From Parapedobacter indicus (GTDB lineage: Bacteria > Bacteroidota > Bacteroidia > Sphingobacteriales > Sphingobacteriaceae), in assembly GCF_900113765.1 (NCBI RefSeq), contig NZ_FOQO01000004.1, positions 248,001 through 312,000 of the forward strand: a DNA stretch of 64,000 bases, in the 5' to 3' direction. A program made the position numbers and the translations under genes. A model generated the notes under the pieces. The model was not told where the DNA came from and searched no databases. It saw only the letters and a program-made list of their open reading frames with translations. Below, one piece after another: positions 24,298 through 34,982 of this stretch (the stretch's first letter is position 1; each line of letters begins with the position of its first letter).

Positions 24298-25479
24298 TCA
24301 TTTGGGACGACGATCAGTTAGTGCCAGAAATAGCCCGCTAATCCCGATGACAAGGTAACTTATCACTAATGGCGAAACGCTATTATGCATCAGGTTGCTT
24401 AGTATTGAACCCAGCGTTGCACCAATCGAAAAGAAAATTGTACCATAGACTGAAGACGCTATCCCAGCCACGTTACCCAACGGCTCCAGTGCAAGAGCAC
24501 TGCTGTTGGGTTCAACGGCGAGGTTAATTGACATCATCAGCGTGACAGCAGTGAAGAACAGAAGCATAGGAGGTGGATTCCCAAAACTTACGGTAAGTAT
24601 CGCTAAAGCGGCAGCGACAAGCGTATAGATAAAAAGTAAGGATTTCAGGGCTCGCCTTGCTCCATACTTTGCAGATACATATGAATTGGCAAAGGTTGAT
24701 AAGGCCATGAGCAGACCCATGCCTCCAAAGACCCATGGAAACAACGCGGGCTTACCATAAAGTCCGCCAATAATATGTTCCGAGCTGGCCACATAAGAAC
24801 TGAGTGCTGTAAAAAGAAGCGTGGTGATGGCTGTATACCTAAGAAAGGTCCGGTTGCGCAGAACATGTCTTAGCGATTTACGAATACTGGAGAAATTTAG
24901 GGATATTCTTTTATGCTTTGGCAATGATTCCTCAAGGCGTGATGACCACACAAATACAATTAATGCAAACAAAGGTGGTGTTAAGAACACCATCTTCCAT
25001 GAGAAAAGACGCAAAATAGCTGCCCCTAAAAAAGGAGCAACTACGGGTGTAAATAGAAAAATGGTGAAAATAAGAGACATGATTCTGGCCATTTTGTTAC
25101 CAACAAAACGATCCCGTACACCTGCAACCGTGGTCATAAAAACTGCGGATGCACCTACACCGGCTATAAAGCGCGCAACTAACATCAGCGAAAGACTGGG
25201 AGCGAAAGCGGCGACGATTCCACCTATGATATAGAGCGGGAAACCGATGCGTAGAATGGGTAATCGTCCAAACCGATCGGAAAGCGTTCCGAAAATAATC
25301 TGTGCTACCTGGCCAAGAAAAAAGAATGAGATGATTTTTGCGGTTTCTGTTGAATGCGGATCGAGATTAAAATCCATTCGCAGTTCAGCAAATGCTGGAA
25401 GCATGATGTCAATTCCCAACGCCGTCAGCGTCATGGATGAAGCCGACAACGCTATAAACTCACCTTGTTTCATTTTCAT
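24298..25479 (-). CDS. Bcr/CflA-type MFS efflux transporter
   Basis: From the ATG at 25479 the protein has about 12 hydrophobic segments, with the loop 2-3 motif GTLSDRFGRLPIL and the opening SMTLTALGIDIMLPAFAEL, both characteristic of Bcr/CflA drug:H+ antiporters. The open frame runs 32 codons further upstream and overlaps the acetyltransferase gene, so the later start is preferred. The likely role is efflux of a small drug or amino acid; the substrate is not evident. It may be cotranscribed with the preceding GNAT gene (about 22-base gap). Confidence 0.85.
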   Translation of the reverse strand: MKMKQGEFIALSASSMTLTALGIDIMLPAFAELRMDFNLDPHSTETAKIISFFFLGQVAQIIFGTLSDRFGRLPILRIGFPLYIIGGIVAAFAPSLSLMLVARFIAGVGASAVFMTTVAGVRDRFVGNKMARIMSLIFTIFLFTPVVAPFLGAAILRLFSWKMVFLTPPLFALIVFVWSSRLEESLPKHKRISLNFSSIRKSLRHVLRNRTFLRYTAITTLLFTALSSYVASSEHIIGGLYGKPALFPWVFGGMGLLMALSTFANSYVSAKYGARRALKSLLFIYTLVAAALAILTVSFGNPPPMLLFFTAVTLMMSINLAVEPNSSALALEPLGNVAGIASSVYGTIFFSIGATLGSILSNLMHNSVSPLVISYLVIGISGLFLALTDRRPK

Positions 25480-25501
25480 AAGAATCCCGAGTTTGAACAG
25501 A

Positions 25502-26107
25502 TCATCTGATAATTCGTCGAGCCTTCCGTAGCATCGGATGTACAACAGGCGAACAGCCGGATTGAATCTCGCCAATTACCTCGAATCCGTGACGCTCGTA
25601 TAATGAAATATTCCTGGGGTTTGAAGATTCAAGATACGCAATTAATCCGTCCTGGTCAACGGCTTTGAGCGCCTCAGCCATCAATGCTGAGCCTACACCC
25701 GTACCTTGATATGCTGGGTCGACACCTATCATTGGCAAATACCAATGCGGTTCGGTAGGGTGAAATTTTTCCATTTGCTCAAAAATTGCCGGCAAATTTT
25801 CCTTTACATCGTCACCGACGTTTTCATCAAACAGCCTCTTCAGCGATTCCTCATCAGATCCGGCACCGGGCGGCAACCACAGAGCAGCGCCTGCGAAACC
25901 AGAGGCAATATAGGCTGTCCCGCCCTGGAATGCGCTTCCGCCGAAAGCCTTCGCGATCGAAGGAAAGGTTGCCAAATAGACTACTGGGTCCGGTAGAGAC
26001 CAGCGGACCATTGGATCAGTACTGAATGCCAATGTTAATGCATCGATGGCTCCACGTTCATCCGAGGTTTGAGCGATTTTTATAATTGTGTCCCGTCGTC
26101 CATTCAT
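25502..26107 (-). CDS. GNAT-family N-acetyltransferase
   Basis: The 201-residue protein has the GNAT acetyl-CoA site at YQGTGVGSALMAEAL and the closing segment YLESSNPRNISLYERHGFEVIGEI, a standard pattern of the family. The N-terminal part with LTLAFSTDPMVRWSLPD resembles the MSMEG/YncA-like GNAT subgroup that has been linked to small-molecule resistance. The substrate is unknown. It lies in front of the efflux gene, a pairing that suggests detoxification, which is inference. Confidence 0.8.
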   Translation of the reverse strand: MNGRRDTIIKIAQTSDERGAIDALTLAFSTDPMVRWSLPDPVVYLATFPSIAKAFGGSAFQGGTAYIASGFAGAALWLPPGAGSDEESLKRLFDENVGDDVKENLPAIFEQMEKFHPTEPHWYLPMIGVDPAYQGTGVGSALMAEALKAVDQDGLIAYLESSNPRNISLYERHGFEVIGEIQSGCSPVVHPMLRKARRIIR

Positions 26108-26203
26108 TTAACAAAAATAGAGGCTATTCCGTACTTTGAAGGGGTGTCTACTGGACTTTCTGGCGGGGTATTCTGGACATGACCCGCGTACCTGGCGCCG
26201 GTG

Positions 26204-28842
26204 TTAATACAGCACGTTTAGCGCGCCTTTAAAATCTTTGCCCACTGAAGTGGTGATGTGATAATAATAGGCCCCAACCGGTACTAACCTGCCTTTGTAT
26301 AGACCGTCCCAAGGGACGCTATAGCCGTGAGACTGGAATATAAGCTGTCCATTACGATCAAAAACCGTTACCACGGCGGCCATGTCTTCCAAACCACCGA
26401 TTATCCACGTGTCGTTGAAACCATCCCCGTTGGGGGAAAAAGTATTTGGAATGAGGATATCCTTGCAGTAAGGCTTTACCTCAAATGTCGTCGTGGCTAT
26501 GCAGCCCTTCTCGTCCTGCACTTCCAGTGAATACATACCTGGGGCAGAAACGTCAAAATAACGACCGCTACTGGCTCCTCCATTCCAACGATAAGCCAAA
26601 TAACCGGCTGGCGCTTCCAGACGGATTACTTCGTTCGCGGCACCACAGAGAACGGTATCTCTTATCTGTGGTACCGATATGGGATCGTAAACATGCAGTT
26701 CGAAGGCCGCGGTATCAGAACAACCTGCTGCGTTCGTCAACACAAGCGTGTACACACCGGGATTGCTTACCAGGATGCTTCGGGTGGTCTCCCCTGTTGA
26801 CCACTGGTAGGTGTAGGTTTCGTTGGCCTCATGATCAGCCGTGAGGGTTGTTGATGTTCCATAGCATAATGGCTCGTCGTTGGCCGCCTGGATTTGCGCA
26901 TCGGCAAGGCCACGAAGCGGACGGTCAATTCGTCGGACATGACCGAGCAGGAGCCGATCGCGATTTCAACGGTGTATGCTCCGGGCTGGCTCACTACTAA
27001 TATCGGATCAGACTCACGGGGTAAAAGTACCCCATCCCGATACCAGCGCTTGATCGTCTCCGGGGCATAGCCGGTTACCGTAATCGTCCCCGGCTCCCCT
27101 TCGCACATGAGAATGTCTCTATCGGACGAAATCGGCTTTTCCAAATGGTGCAAACGGACCGTTACCGAGTCTGAGAAAACAAAGTTGTCGCCGCATGCGC
27201 TGACTCCTACGGCATACGTTCCGGCCTCCGTTGCAGAAAAAGCGGGGCTGGTTTCGCCTGTCAATGCCTCTCCGTTTTGAAACCATTGATAGGAGTAGTT
27301 TGACTGAGCGTTTTTTACTTCCATCGGAAACGTATCACCTTCGCAAATATGCACCGTATCCGGATAGTCGAACGTAAACTTCGGTGCGTCTGTCATTTCA
27401 ACCGTGACTTCTTTAGAATAGATTTCGATGTTTTCGCAGCCAAACCACATGACGGCGCGATATGTGCCGGATTCGGAAAAGTAAACAGCATTGCTATCAG
27501 CGCCGATAATATCTTGTCCGTTACGCTGCCATTGGATGGAATTATTTACACCTATCGAAAAGGGAAGCCTGAGCAGATGATCATCGCCGCCGCAGGTTAT
27601 CAAAGTGTCACTATCTAAGTAATTGTCGTTATAATATAGGGTGTTACCCAACTGTTCGTACGATGCGGGGGCAATCGAATAATCCAATTTGAATAGGCCA
27701 TCGGCTGTTGCAACGTACATGCGCTGTTCGCAAAATGAAAATGGATAATAGACAGACCAGCCATTTATTTCAACCGGCACACCATCGCTCATCGATTCCA
27801 TATCATTGATGGCGACCTCGCCTAACACAGTTGCTCGGCTATACGCTGTGCTGAAATACTGCTTTTGGCTTTCGTTGGATACAAATAATCCTGTTGAAGT
27901 ACCCACGAGTATATAGGTCAAATAATCTTCAGTTGCCGCGCCAAGCAAATGTAATTCGCCGATGCTTGAGACTTCTTTGTCATCGAAAAAATGAATTGGC
28001 TCCGACGGTTGGTGACAATTTGGTGCATTAGCTAGGTAATTCAATCCTGTTCTTCCTGCCCAATATTTAACGAAATTATAATCAAACATATCCTTCACGC
28101 GTGAAGAAGTGTAAACCGCGCGTATGGAATCGGGCGTGTGCGCAAAGACATCAATGGGTGTATTCCATAGCAAGGATCCCCCTTGATGACCGGCTACCAA
28201 ATCAATGTTACTCACATCGGCGCCATAACAAGCCCCGCCACCTACACCATCTCCGTAGAAAATGGAAAGAGCAAATCCCTTCCTGTCATTCTGATGAAAT
28301 GACACTTTCTTATTATATAGAAATGACTCGGACGGATGCTTGTTAAAATATTCGAAGTCCATTGATCGATAGACGTATAGATTGGTAACCAATGAAATTT
28401 TTCCTACATCATTGTAATCGGAAATATAATTATATTGATGATAATATTGTTTTTTGATAACTACTGAGGTGATTATGGATTCCGATAATCCTTGATTAGG
28501 TCCTATCTGCCTAATATCTCCATTGGCAAACAGGTAGGCGTAATCGCCTTTTGTGCCCAGCAACAATGTATCGGCCATATGTGAGCTGATATCGGTAAAC
28601 GATTTTGTTGAATAGGTGGCAAATTGCGCGGTGAAATCCTCCACCACATTATTTGGCGATATCCGTGCAAGGAAATTACCTTCACCAAGCACCCAGACCC
28701 AGCCATCGTTGGTAGTCTCTACTTTCCGGATTTCCTTACCCGCAAAGAAATGCTCGTCAATGTGCAGGCTAAGTTGCGCGACCACGGGATGACACCCGAA
28801 TACGAGGGGAAGTATAAGCCATATGATAGAAAGCTGCTTCAT
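26204..28842 (-). pseudogene. T9SS-secreted multi-domain protein, split by a frameshift
   Basis: The gene encodes a signal peptide (MKQLSIIWLILPLVFGC), a large N-terminal part with propeller-like repeats, then about four Ig-like domains with the SYQWFQNG, GTYAVGV and GAYTVEI patterns, and a C-terminal gliding-motility-type (CHU_C) sorting domain beginning with NTFSPNGDGFNDTW. A single-base frame change near 26905 splits it into 691-codon and 183-codon frames; joined, the protein is about 880 residues. The type B sorting domain directs export and surface anchoring by the type IX system. The frameshift may be real or a sequencing error. The PorP-like gene precedes it. Confidence 0.8.
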
Positions 28843-28852
28843 CCTTTTTTGC

Positions 28853-29857
28853 CTAAAACATCACCTGCGGGCAATATACCTTATACCGATTGTTGAGCAG
28901 GAAACCCAGCACCACTTCGTGGCTGCCGTAGGCCAATGTGCGCACCGGTCCGGTACTGAAATCGTAGGAATAACTGAGGTTCAACAACGCACTGATATTG
29001 ACACCGGCCATCACTGAAAAGGACTCGTGGTTGCGGTAGCCGCCGCCCACCCAAAGGCGATCGCGAAAAGCCAACTTTACATTATAGTCGCCCACAAACG
29101 GCATCCGTGCTAGTTGTTTGAACAACACCGAGGGCACAACTGCCATATCACTACCCAGGTGTAGTTTGTACCCGGCCGTAAGAAAAAATTGCTGATACCC
29201 ACCAAGGCGCTGGGCGTTGTCCGAAAATGCCAATGGGTTACCGAGCAACTGCTGTGCGGAAACGCCTGCAAAAAAGCGTGCACCATACAGCCAGAGCCCT
29301 AACCCCAGCTCCGGAGCTATGCGACTGTCAGCATAACCGGCTAGCACGGGGTCGTTCGGTGTACTGATACCGGCCATATCCAACCGTACTTGCGAGAAGC
29401 CCGCATTTACACCGGCCGAAAGATTCATCGTCTCGGTTATACGCAAGTGGTAGGCATAAGCTACCAGTGCATCGGTACGGACAAACTGTGCCGCACGGTC
29501 ATGCTGCAGAATAATACCTGCACCATGGTGTGGTTCTGAAGCACGGTACCTGTGGCTGTACCCGCGGCTGTACGGATTGTATCCTCCTTCCCCAAAGGAG
29601 GTGACACCATCCTGAATATGCCGGGCGCCGATAGGCAGATGTGCGGACAGGTATGCCGTCTGCGGAGCTCCCTCCAGACCGTGCCATTGACTCCGTCCTC
29701 CTAGCTTTACATCAACATAGCGTTCGATGCCTGCCACGGCAGGATTCATCAAAAATCCATTGAAGATGTACTGTGTATATTGTGGGCGTTGCTGTGCACA
29801 AAGTATGGATGCCATACTAAGAAAAAGGAAGAACATACCGGTTGATCTCGCGTACAT
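28853..29857 (-). CDS. PorP/SprF-family type IX secretion membrane protein
   Basis: The start is set at 29857, giving a signal peptide (MYARSTGMFFLFLSMASILC) followed directly by QRPQYTQYIFNGFLMNPAVAG, the family hallmark. The 334 residues alternate in beta-strand fashion, as in an outer-membrane barrel. SprF-like genes normally sit next to genes with a C-terminal gliding-motility domain and help that cargo pass the type IX channel; here the cargo gene follows after 10 bases. The extra 44 codons of open frame upstream are not counted. Confidence 0.85.
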   Translation of the reverse strand: MYARSTGMFFLFLSMASILCAQQRPQYTQYIFNGFLMNPAVAGIERYVDVKLGGRSQWHGLEGAPQTAYLSAHLPIGARHIQDGVTSFGEGGYNPYSRGYSHRYRASEPHHGAGIILQHDRAAQFVRTDALVAYAYHLRITETMNLSAGVNAGFSQVRLDMAGISTPNDPVLAGYADSRIAPELGLGLWLYGARFFAGVSAQQLLGNPLAFSDNAQRLGGYQQFFLTAGYKLHLGSDMAVVPSVLFKQLARMPFVGDYNVKLAFRDRLWVGGGYRNHESFSVMAGVNISALLNLSYSYDFSTGPVRTLAYGSHEVVLGFLLNNRYKVYCPQVMF

Positions 29858-30117
29858 ATCGTTTCCCCGAGCGGTTAATCTGTAAGAATCTTTATGCTCC
29901 TTTTCTATTAGGTCTTTTAGTTTATAAAAGTCGTTATGAGGTGCAAGATAAAACATCGATTTGAGATTTGCAAGCTGTTTACATCGCAAAAGCAGATAGA
30001 TGGAATAGTAGGGATTTCGTCAGCCTCATTCAAATGGGAAAGTTTTTTTATAATCTAATTGTTTTAATTAGTTGTAATACCCATCTTTACGCTATACAGA
30101 ACAGAACTAGGTATAAA

Positions 30118-30900
30118 ATGAAGAATAAACCAATATCCTTGATGAAACAGCGTGCTTTGTTGATGATTATTACCCTCGCTTTTTCCTTTACTACCCACGC
30201 GCAGAAACCCGATTCGGATTCCGGATGGATTGATCTTTTTGATGGCACCAGCACCGAGGGCTGGCGCGGGTATAATGCAGAGGTGCTACCACCGGGGTGG
30301 ACTATCAAAGACAGCACACTGACGTTTGATACCGAACTTGGCTTGGAACAGGATTACAAAGGAGGAAAAGACATCCTTTATGGTGCTCAAGAGTTCGATA
30401 ATTTTGAACTATACCTGGAATGGAAACTTCCCGAAGGAGGAAACAGCGGCATTTTTTACCATGTAAAGGAAGGATATCGGGCTCCATCTGGCGTGGCACC
30501 TGAATACCAGCTCATTGATGATGAAAACTATGCCCGTATACATGACCTTACCGCTTACAATACCAGTTTGGGTTATACGGAAAAACCGGAAGAGCTGAAA
30601 CCCTTGCAGCAAACCGGTGCCGATTACGCCATGCATCCTCCCGATCCCAACAAGACGTTACATCCGGCAGGCGAATGGAACAGCTCCAAAATTGTTTTTA
30701 CTCCGGAACGCGTGGAGCACTGGCTGAATGGAAAGCTGATTTTATCTTTTGTTCCCTGGGATGAAGCGTGGTACGAAAAGAAGAACTCGGACAAGTGGAA
30801 AAGTAGTCCAGATTATGGTAAATTCAAAAGTGGATACATTGCCCTGCAGGATCATGCGAGCCCGATCTGGTTCCGTAACATTAAGATTAAAAAATTATAA
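30118..30900 (+). CDS. Secreted DUF1080 (3-keto-disaccharide hydrolase-type) protein
   Basis: The chosen ATG (30118) gives a signal peptide, KQRALLMIITLAFSFTTHAQ, followed by one DUF1080 domain of the concanavalin-like fold: GWIDLFDGTSTEGWRGYN, then YLEWKLPEGGNSGIFYHVKE and the closing HWLNGKLILSF and IALQDHASPIWFRNIKIKK. The domain is known from 3-keto-glycoside hydrolases and binds carbohydrate. Periplasmic or surface location is expected. The open frame extends 50 codons further upstream across a weak region. Confidence 0.85.
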   Translation: MKNKPISLMKQRALLMIITLAFSFTTHAQKPDSDSGWIDLFDGTSTEGWRGYNAEVLPPGWTIKDSTLTFDTELGLEQDYKGGKDILYGAQEFDNFELYLEWKLPEGGNSGIFYHVKEGYRAPSGVAPEYQLIDDENYARIHDLTAYNTSLGYTEKPEELKPLQQTGADYAMHPPDPNKTLHPAGEWNSSKIVFTPERVEHWLNGKLILSFVPWDEAWYEKKNSDKWKSSPDYGKFKSGYIALQDHASPIWFRNIKIKKL

Positions 30901-31009
30901 TTGCGTAACCAAGGAATTTTTCTATTTGTTTGGACTGTAATATGTTTGCTTGCTATATAATTTTCAGGTAAAATATGCCGTTCTTTCAACTCGCCATAAG
31001 ACAAGGTTT

Positions 31010-31513
31010 TTACTTTTTTAGCGTCGACAGCAATTCGTCCAGCTGCTTAAAATCAATGATCATGCCTTCCTTAAAGCCCATCGCTATCTCTTTTTCGAGG
31101 TCAGCAAGCGTATCGTAGGTCAGCAGCATATCTACCCGTACTTTATTTTCTTTGAGGGTAAAGGTATTCTCCCATACGTTTTGCGGAAACGCCGGATTTA
31201 TCGTTCCGTTTTCGTCACTGAATCCGCCTTTTGAGGCAAATGATTTTTCTTTTACAATAGAAAGAAAGTTGGATTTGCTCCAATGTTTTTCCCCTTCGGG
31301 ACTGACCATTGCGTAGAGCCAAAAGCCACCTTCCCGAAAGTCCATTGCTTTCGTTTCGGCTCTCCAAGGCTGCGGCCCCCACCATTGGTCCAACAGTTCG
31401 GGGTTTGTCCAGGCGTCCCAAACCAATTCAAGGTTTGCGTCGAATTCACGTGTGATGTGAATGGTTTTGTTTTCTTTGTTGACGGTGAAGTCAAATAACA
31501 ATGTCGGGTTCAT
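31010..31513 (-). CDS. SRPBCC (AHSA1-like) protein, second copy in locus B
   Basis: The 167-residue protein repeats the pattern of its neighbour: KTIHITREFDANLELVWDAW, LLDQWWGPQPWRAETKAMDFREGGFWLYAM, and a C-terminal helix EGMIIDFKQLDELLSTLKK. It begins 1 base after the stop of the first copy. The high similarity of the pair indicates tandem duplication. The ligand or activity is unknown. Confidence 0.8.
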   Translation of the reverse strand: MNPTLLFDFTVNKENKTIHITREFDANLELVWDAWTNPELLDQWWGPQPWRAETKAMDFREGGFWLYAMVSPEGEKHWSKSNFLSIVKEKSFASKGGFSDENGTINPAFPQNVWENTFTLKENKVRVDMLLTYDTLADLEKEIAMGFKEGMIIDFKQLDELLSTLKK

Positions 31514-31514
31514 T

Positions 31515-32021
31515 TTATTTATTTTTTAGGGTTAATAAAAATTTGTCTAAATTTCTGAGATGTGATGAAAAGCCCTTTTTGTGACTATCTGTAGCCATTT
31601 TTCCGAACATTTCAGGGCTCCTGTATTTCTCTGTAATCGTTACGAGTGTTTTGCCATCTGCTTCGCTGAAAATTAAAGTACATTCGGTACACGCAAAATC
31701 CGGACTAACGCTTCCGTTTTCATCACTGAATGCCCTCAATTCTATAATGCTTTTTTGAGGTTCAATTTTTTTGTAGTCATACCGGCTCCAATGCTTTCCC
31801 CCTTCAGGGCTTACGATTGCATAATGCCAAAAGCCACCTTCGTGAAAATCCATCGTTTTTGTTTCTGTCCTGTACGGGTTTGGAGCACACCATTGGTCAA
31901 GCAGTTCGGCCGTTGTCCAAGCTTGCCAAACCATTCCAAGGCTGGCATCAAATTCACGTTTTATGTGAATGGCTTTATTTTCCTTATCTACGGAAAAATC
32001 AAACAAGAGATTATTATTCAT
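31515..32021 (-). CDS. SRPBCC (AHSA1-like) protein, first copy in locus B
   Basis: The 168-residue protein has [50 protein letters not shown] and the closing helix [18 protein letters not shown], the same order as in the next gene. The ATG overlaps the stop of the ArsR gene by 4 bases, so the three genes form one operon. A ligand-binding or chaperone-like role is expected. Confidence 0.85.
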   Translation of the reverse strand: MNNNLLFDFSVDKENKAIHIKREFDASLGMVWQAWTTAELLDQWCAPNPYRTETKTMDFHEGGFWHYAIVSPEGGKHWSRYDYKKIEPQKSIIELRAFSDENGSVSPDFACTECTLIFSEADGKTLVTITEKYRSPEMFGKMATDSHKKGFSSHLRNLDKFLLTLKNK

Positions 32022-32338
32022 GACTTCTGTTTTTTAATCGTTGATAATAAGTCGTCTAATTGATTAAATCTCGTTTCCCAGATTTTGCGGAATTGATCTA
32101 ACCAGCTATCTATTTCTTTCATTTTGTCAATTTCAAGTTGGTAATAGATTTCTCTGCCTTTGTGTTCCTGTCTTATCAGTTCACATTCGGTCAAAATACG
32201 TAGATGTTTAGATACCGCTTGTCGGGTTGTATCAAAGTGTTCGGCAATGGCGTTTGGTGTCATTGCCTGTAATGCAATTAAGGCGATAATTCCTCGCCTT
32301 GTTGGGTCTGCAATTGCCTGAAAAACATCTCGTCTCAT
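32018..32338 (-). CDS. ArsR-type repressor, locus B
   Basis: The 106-residue winged-helix protein has [47 protein letters not shown] and [21 protein letters not shown], the SdpR-like subgroup without metal-binding Cys. It is first in the operon, with two AACC-N4-GGTT type sites at the promoter 22 bases upstream. Autorepression is inferred. Confidence 0.85.
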   Translation of the reverse strand: MRRDVFQAIADPTRRGIIALIALQAMTPNAIAEHFDTTRQAVSKHLRILTECELIRQEHKGREIYYQLEIDKMKEIDSWLDQFRKIWETRFNQLDDLLSTIKKQKS

Positions 32339-32359
32339 GTTTGTTGCCTTTATTTACGA

Positions 32360-32403
32360 AACCAATCAGTTGCAAATATACGTGCAACCTTTCGGTTTCA
32401 CAA
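32360..32403 (-). promoter_or_regulatory. Promoter and twin operator of SRPBCC/ArsR locus B
   Basis: On the minus strand TTG (32401-32403), 20 bases, then TATATTTG (32373-32380). A perfect AACC-TTTC-GGTT (32386-32397) lies between -33 and -7, and a near match AACC-AATC-AGTT (32360-32371) covers the start region, 26 bases from it. Confidence 0.75.
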
Positions 32404-32483
32404 ATTTTTATCGCTTTTTTTTTGGCATCAAACGTATCACACCTTGAGACGTGCGATACCTTCATCCGGATACGAACTTGCTT

Positions 32484-34868
32484 CTATTCGTCCCGCAGAC
32501 TGTCTACCGGATTGGCCAACGCCGCTTTGATGGCTTGGAAGCTGACCGTCACGATGGTGATCAAAAGTGCCAGTACAGCTGCCAGTACAAAAACCACCCA
32601 GCTGATGGCAATTCGGTAATCGTAATTTGCAAGCCATAGGGTAAGATAATACCAGGCGATCGGTATAGCGATGATGCAGGAAATCGTCACCAATAGCATA
32701 AATTCTTTTGATAACAGCCGCCACAGGTTGGCCACACTGGCCCCAAGCACTTTACGGATACCAATTTCCTTGGTACGTTGCTCAGCCACGAAACTCGCCA
32801 TACCGAATAGCCCCAGACAGGAAATAAAGACAGCGAGTACAGCGAAATAAGAAGCCAGTTTACCGATACGTTCTTCGGCCATGAATTTATCGCCAAAAGC
32901 CTCGTCGATAAAAGTGTAATCAAACGGCACATCGGAAATGTACTTTTTCCAAGTTTTTTCGATTATGCCGATGGATTGGGCTGTGCTTTGCTTTGGATTC
33001 AATTTTAAAACCAGGTTTGCCATATCACTCATGGGCGCTATGCGGTACAGTGTGGGGCGCACAGGGAAGAAAGGCGACTCTTGTAAGATGTCTTTCACCA
33101 CAGCGATAATGGTGAAAGGCTCGCCTTCCCATATCAACGTTTTGCCCACAGGCTCTTCAAAGCCGATAAACTTAGCAGCCGATTCATTGATGATAAACGC
33201 GGCGGAATCTGTAGCAAACTCCTTTGAAAAATCCCGGCCCGCTTTGATCTCCCATTGTACAGTCTTACCGAAATCATAGGACACGGCGTTAGTCGGAAAA
33301 TCTACGCCCAGGCTGGGGTCTTTGCCTTCCCATTCGAATCCCCCGTTGGTATTCCATACGCTGGTCAACGGACTCACGCATGCTGCCAATTCCTCAACAG
33401 CACCTGCGTTTTTCAGTTCGGTTCTGATCACCTCAAAATGATCTTTGATTTCATCCTGGAGATTGAGGTTTACCAACCCTTGTTTAGTATAGCCTACCGG
33501 CCGGTTTTTTGCGTGCTGGATCTGCTGGTAGACAATGATCGTTCCGATAATCAGCATGACGGAAACGGTGAATTGCAGAACCACCAAGACTTGACGCGGA
33601 ACACTCGCAAACCGGCCTACACGAAAGGTTCCTTTCAATACTTTCAACGGTTTGAAAGCGGACAGATAAAGAGCCGGATAGCTTCCGGCCAGCAACCCTG
33701 TAATGAAAATAAAGACGAGATTGAGCGTCCAGAATAAGGGATTTTGCCACGGAATACCTATTTTTTTACCTGCCACTTCATTAAATAAGGGTAATAGCCC
33801 GATGACCAATAGCAGCGAAAATATAAAGGCTAGCAATACAATTAAATAAGATTCGGCAAAGAACCTGCTGATCAATTGCCAACGATGGGAGCCTACCGTT
33901 TTGTGAATGCCCACTTCCTTGGCCCGCTTTTCACTCCGGGCGGTGGCCAGGTTCATGAAATTGATGCAGGCCAGTAGCAACACGAATAGGCCTATAATAC
34001 CAAACAACCAGACATAGCGGATATTCCCACCCGTGTTTTGCCCATTCTTAAATTCGCTGTAGAGATTCCACTTACTCATGGGGTGCAGGAAAACCTGCCA
34101 TTGGTATCTTTTCTCACCTTCGCTAACGTTGTTTAGTTTCGTGTCTTTGATTTTAGCGGAAACAGTTTCGAAATCCGCACGATCGGCGATTTGCACGAAG
34201 GTTTGGGAAAAATTACTTCCCCAGGGGTTTTGCATTTCTTTGGCCCAGGGATTCTGGATGAGCCAAAGCTCCCAGGGTGCGATGAGTTTCAAATTCCTGA
34301 ATGAGGCATTGTTTGGCAGGTCTTCATAGACGCCCGTCACCTTTACCTGATAATTCCTGTCGAATGTGATGGTCTTATGCATGGGATCTTCATCGCCAAA
34401 CAGGGCTTCCGCAGTGGAGGCCGACAACAGGATGGAATACGGATCTTTCAATCCATCGCGTGTTCCTTTCAGCATATCGAGCGTAAGCATTTCGGGGGCA
34501 TCTGCTTCGAAAAATATCCCCTCTTTGAAGAAATGCTTATCACCGACTGACAGCATATGGCCACCCGGCCAAGATGCTTGCACTACGTATTTGAAATCGC
34601 TCCCGTACTTCGTCCGCAGCTCGGGTCCCATCAATCCCGGATTGGAAGTTTGGCTTTGGAGTCGGCCGTTAAAGTTGACATGCTGCATTACCTGAGCGAT
34701 GTGGTCGTAGTTTTTATGGTATCTATCAAATGTGAGCTCATCGTATACCCATAGGCCGATCAGCATGGCCACAGCCATGCCCACGGCAAGGCCCCCGATA
34801 TTGATGGCGCTGTAACCCTTGCTCTTAGCCAGGTTGCGCCAGGCGATTTTGAAATAGTTCTTTAACAT
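32484..34868 (-). CDS. FtsX/MacB-type ABC transporter permease
   Basis: The start at 34868 gives MLKNYFKIAWRNLAKSKGYS, the standard opening of these Bacteroidota permeases, then a first membrane helix, a MacB-type periplasmic core domain (40-250), four helices, a second periplasmic domain and three more helices ending in NPVDSLRDE. The two FtsX repeats are visible as RSEKRAKEVGIHKTVGSHRW and QRTKEIGIRKVLGASVANLW. No ATPase is next to it; it would rely on an unlinked one. Such proteins act in antimicrobial-peptide or lipoprotein handling. A candidate sigma-54 promoter lies upstream. Confidence 0.85.
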   Translation of the reverse strand: MLKNYFKIAWRNLAKSKGYSAINIGGLAVGMAVAMLIGLWVYDELTFDRYHKNYDHIAQVMQHVNFNGRLQSQTSNPGLMGPELRTKYGSDFKYVVQASWPGGHMLSVGDKHFFKEGIFFEADAPEMLTLDMLKGTRDGLKDPYSILLSASTAEALFGDEDPMHKTITFDRNYQVKVTGVYEDLPNNASFRNLKLIAPWELWLIQNPWAKEMQNPWGSNFSQTFVQIADRADFETVSAKIKDTKLNNVSEGEKRYQWQVFLHPMSKWNLYSEFKNGQNTGGNIRYVWLFGIIGLFVLLLACINFMNLATARSEKRAKEVGIHKTVGSHRWQLISRFFAESYLIVLLAFIFSLLLVIGLLPLFNEVAGKKIGIPWQNPLFWTLNLVFIFITGLLAGSYPALYLSAFKPLKVLKGTFRVGRFASVPRQVLVVLQFTVSVMLIIGTIIVYQQIQHAKNRPVGYTKQGLVNLNLQDEIKDHFEVIRTELKNAGAVEELAACVSPLTSVWNTNGGFEWEGKDPSLGVDFPTNAVSYDFGKTVQWEIKAGRDFSKEFATDSAAFIINESAAKFIGFEEPVGKTLIWEGEPFTIIAVVKDILQESPFFPVRPTLYRIAPMSDMANLVLKLNPKQSTAQSIGIIEKTWKKYISDVPFDYTFIDEAFGDKFMAEERIGKLASYFAVLAVFISCLGLFGMASFVAEQRTKEIGIRKVLGASVANLWRLLSKEFMLLVTISCIIAIPIAWYYLTLWLANYDYRIAISWVVFVLAAVLALLITIVTVSFQAIKAALANPVDSLRDE

Positions 34869-34902
34869 CCCTTCGTGCTTAGTGGCTGAATGCCCTTTGT
34901 AA

Positions 34903-34920
34903 GCATCAACAAATCTGCCA
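34903..34920 (-). promoter_or_regulatory. Candidate sigma-54 promoter of the permease gene
   Basis: TGGCAGATTTGTTGATGC on the minus strand matches TGGCAC-N5-TTGC except at the end (GA in place of GC at -12). It ends about 37 bases before the ATG at 34868 and has half-site repeats 65-105 bases further upstream. Confidence 0.4.
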
Positions 34921-34982
34921 TCGTAAAAAAGCATGTTAGAAATAAGAAATCAACGATTTAGATTTTTATTAGTGTTCGTAAC

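Noticed and set aside
24298..25575. Longer start for the efflux transporter
   Set aside because: The extra 32 codons overlap the acetyltransferase gene and do not resemble a transporter N-terminus.
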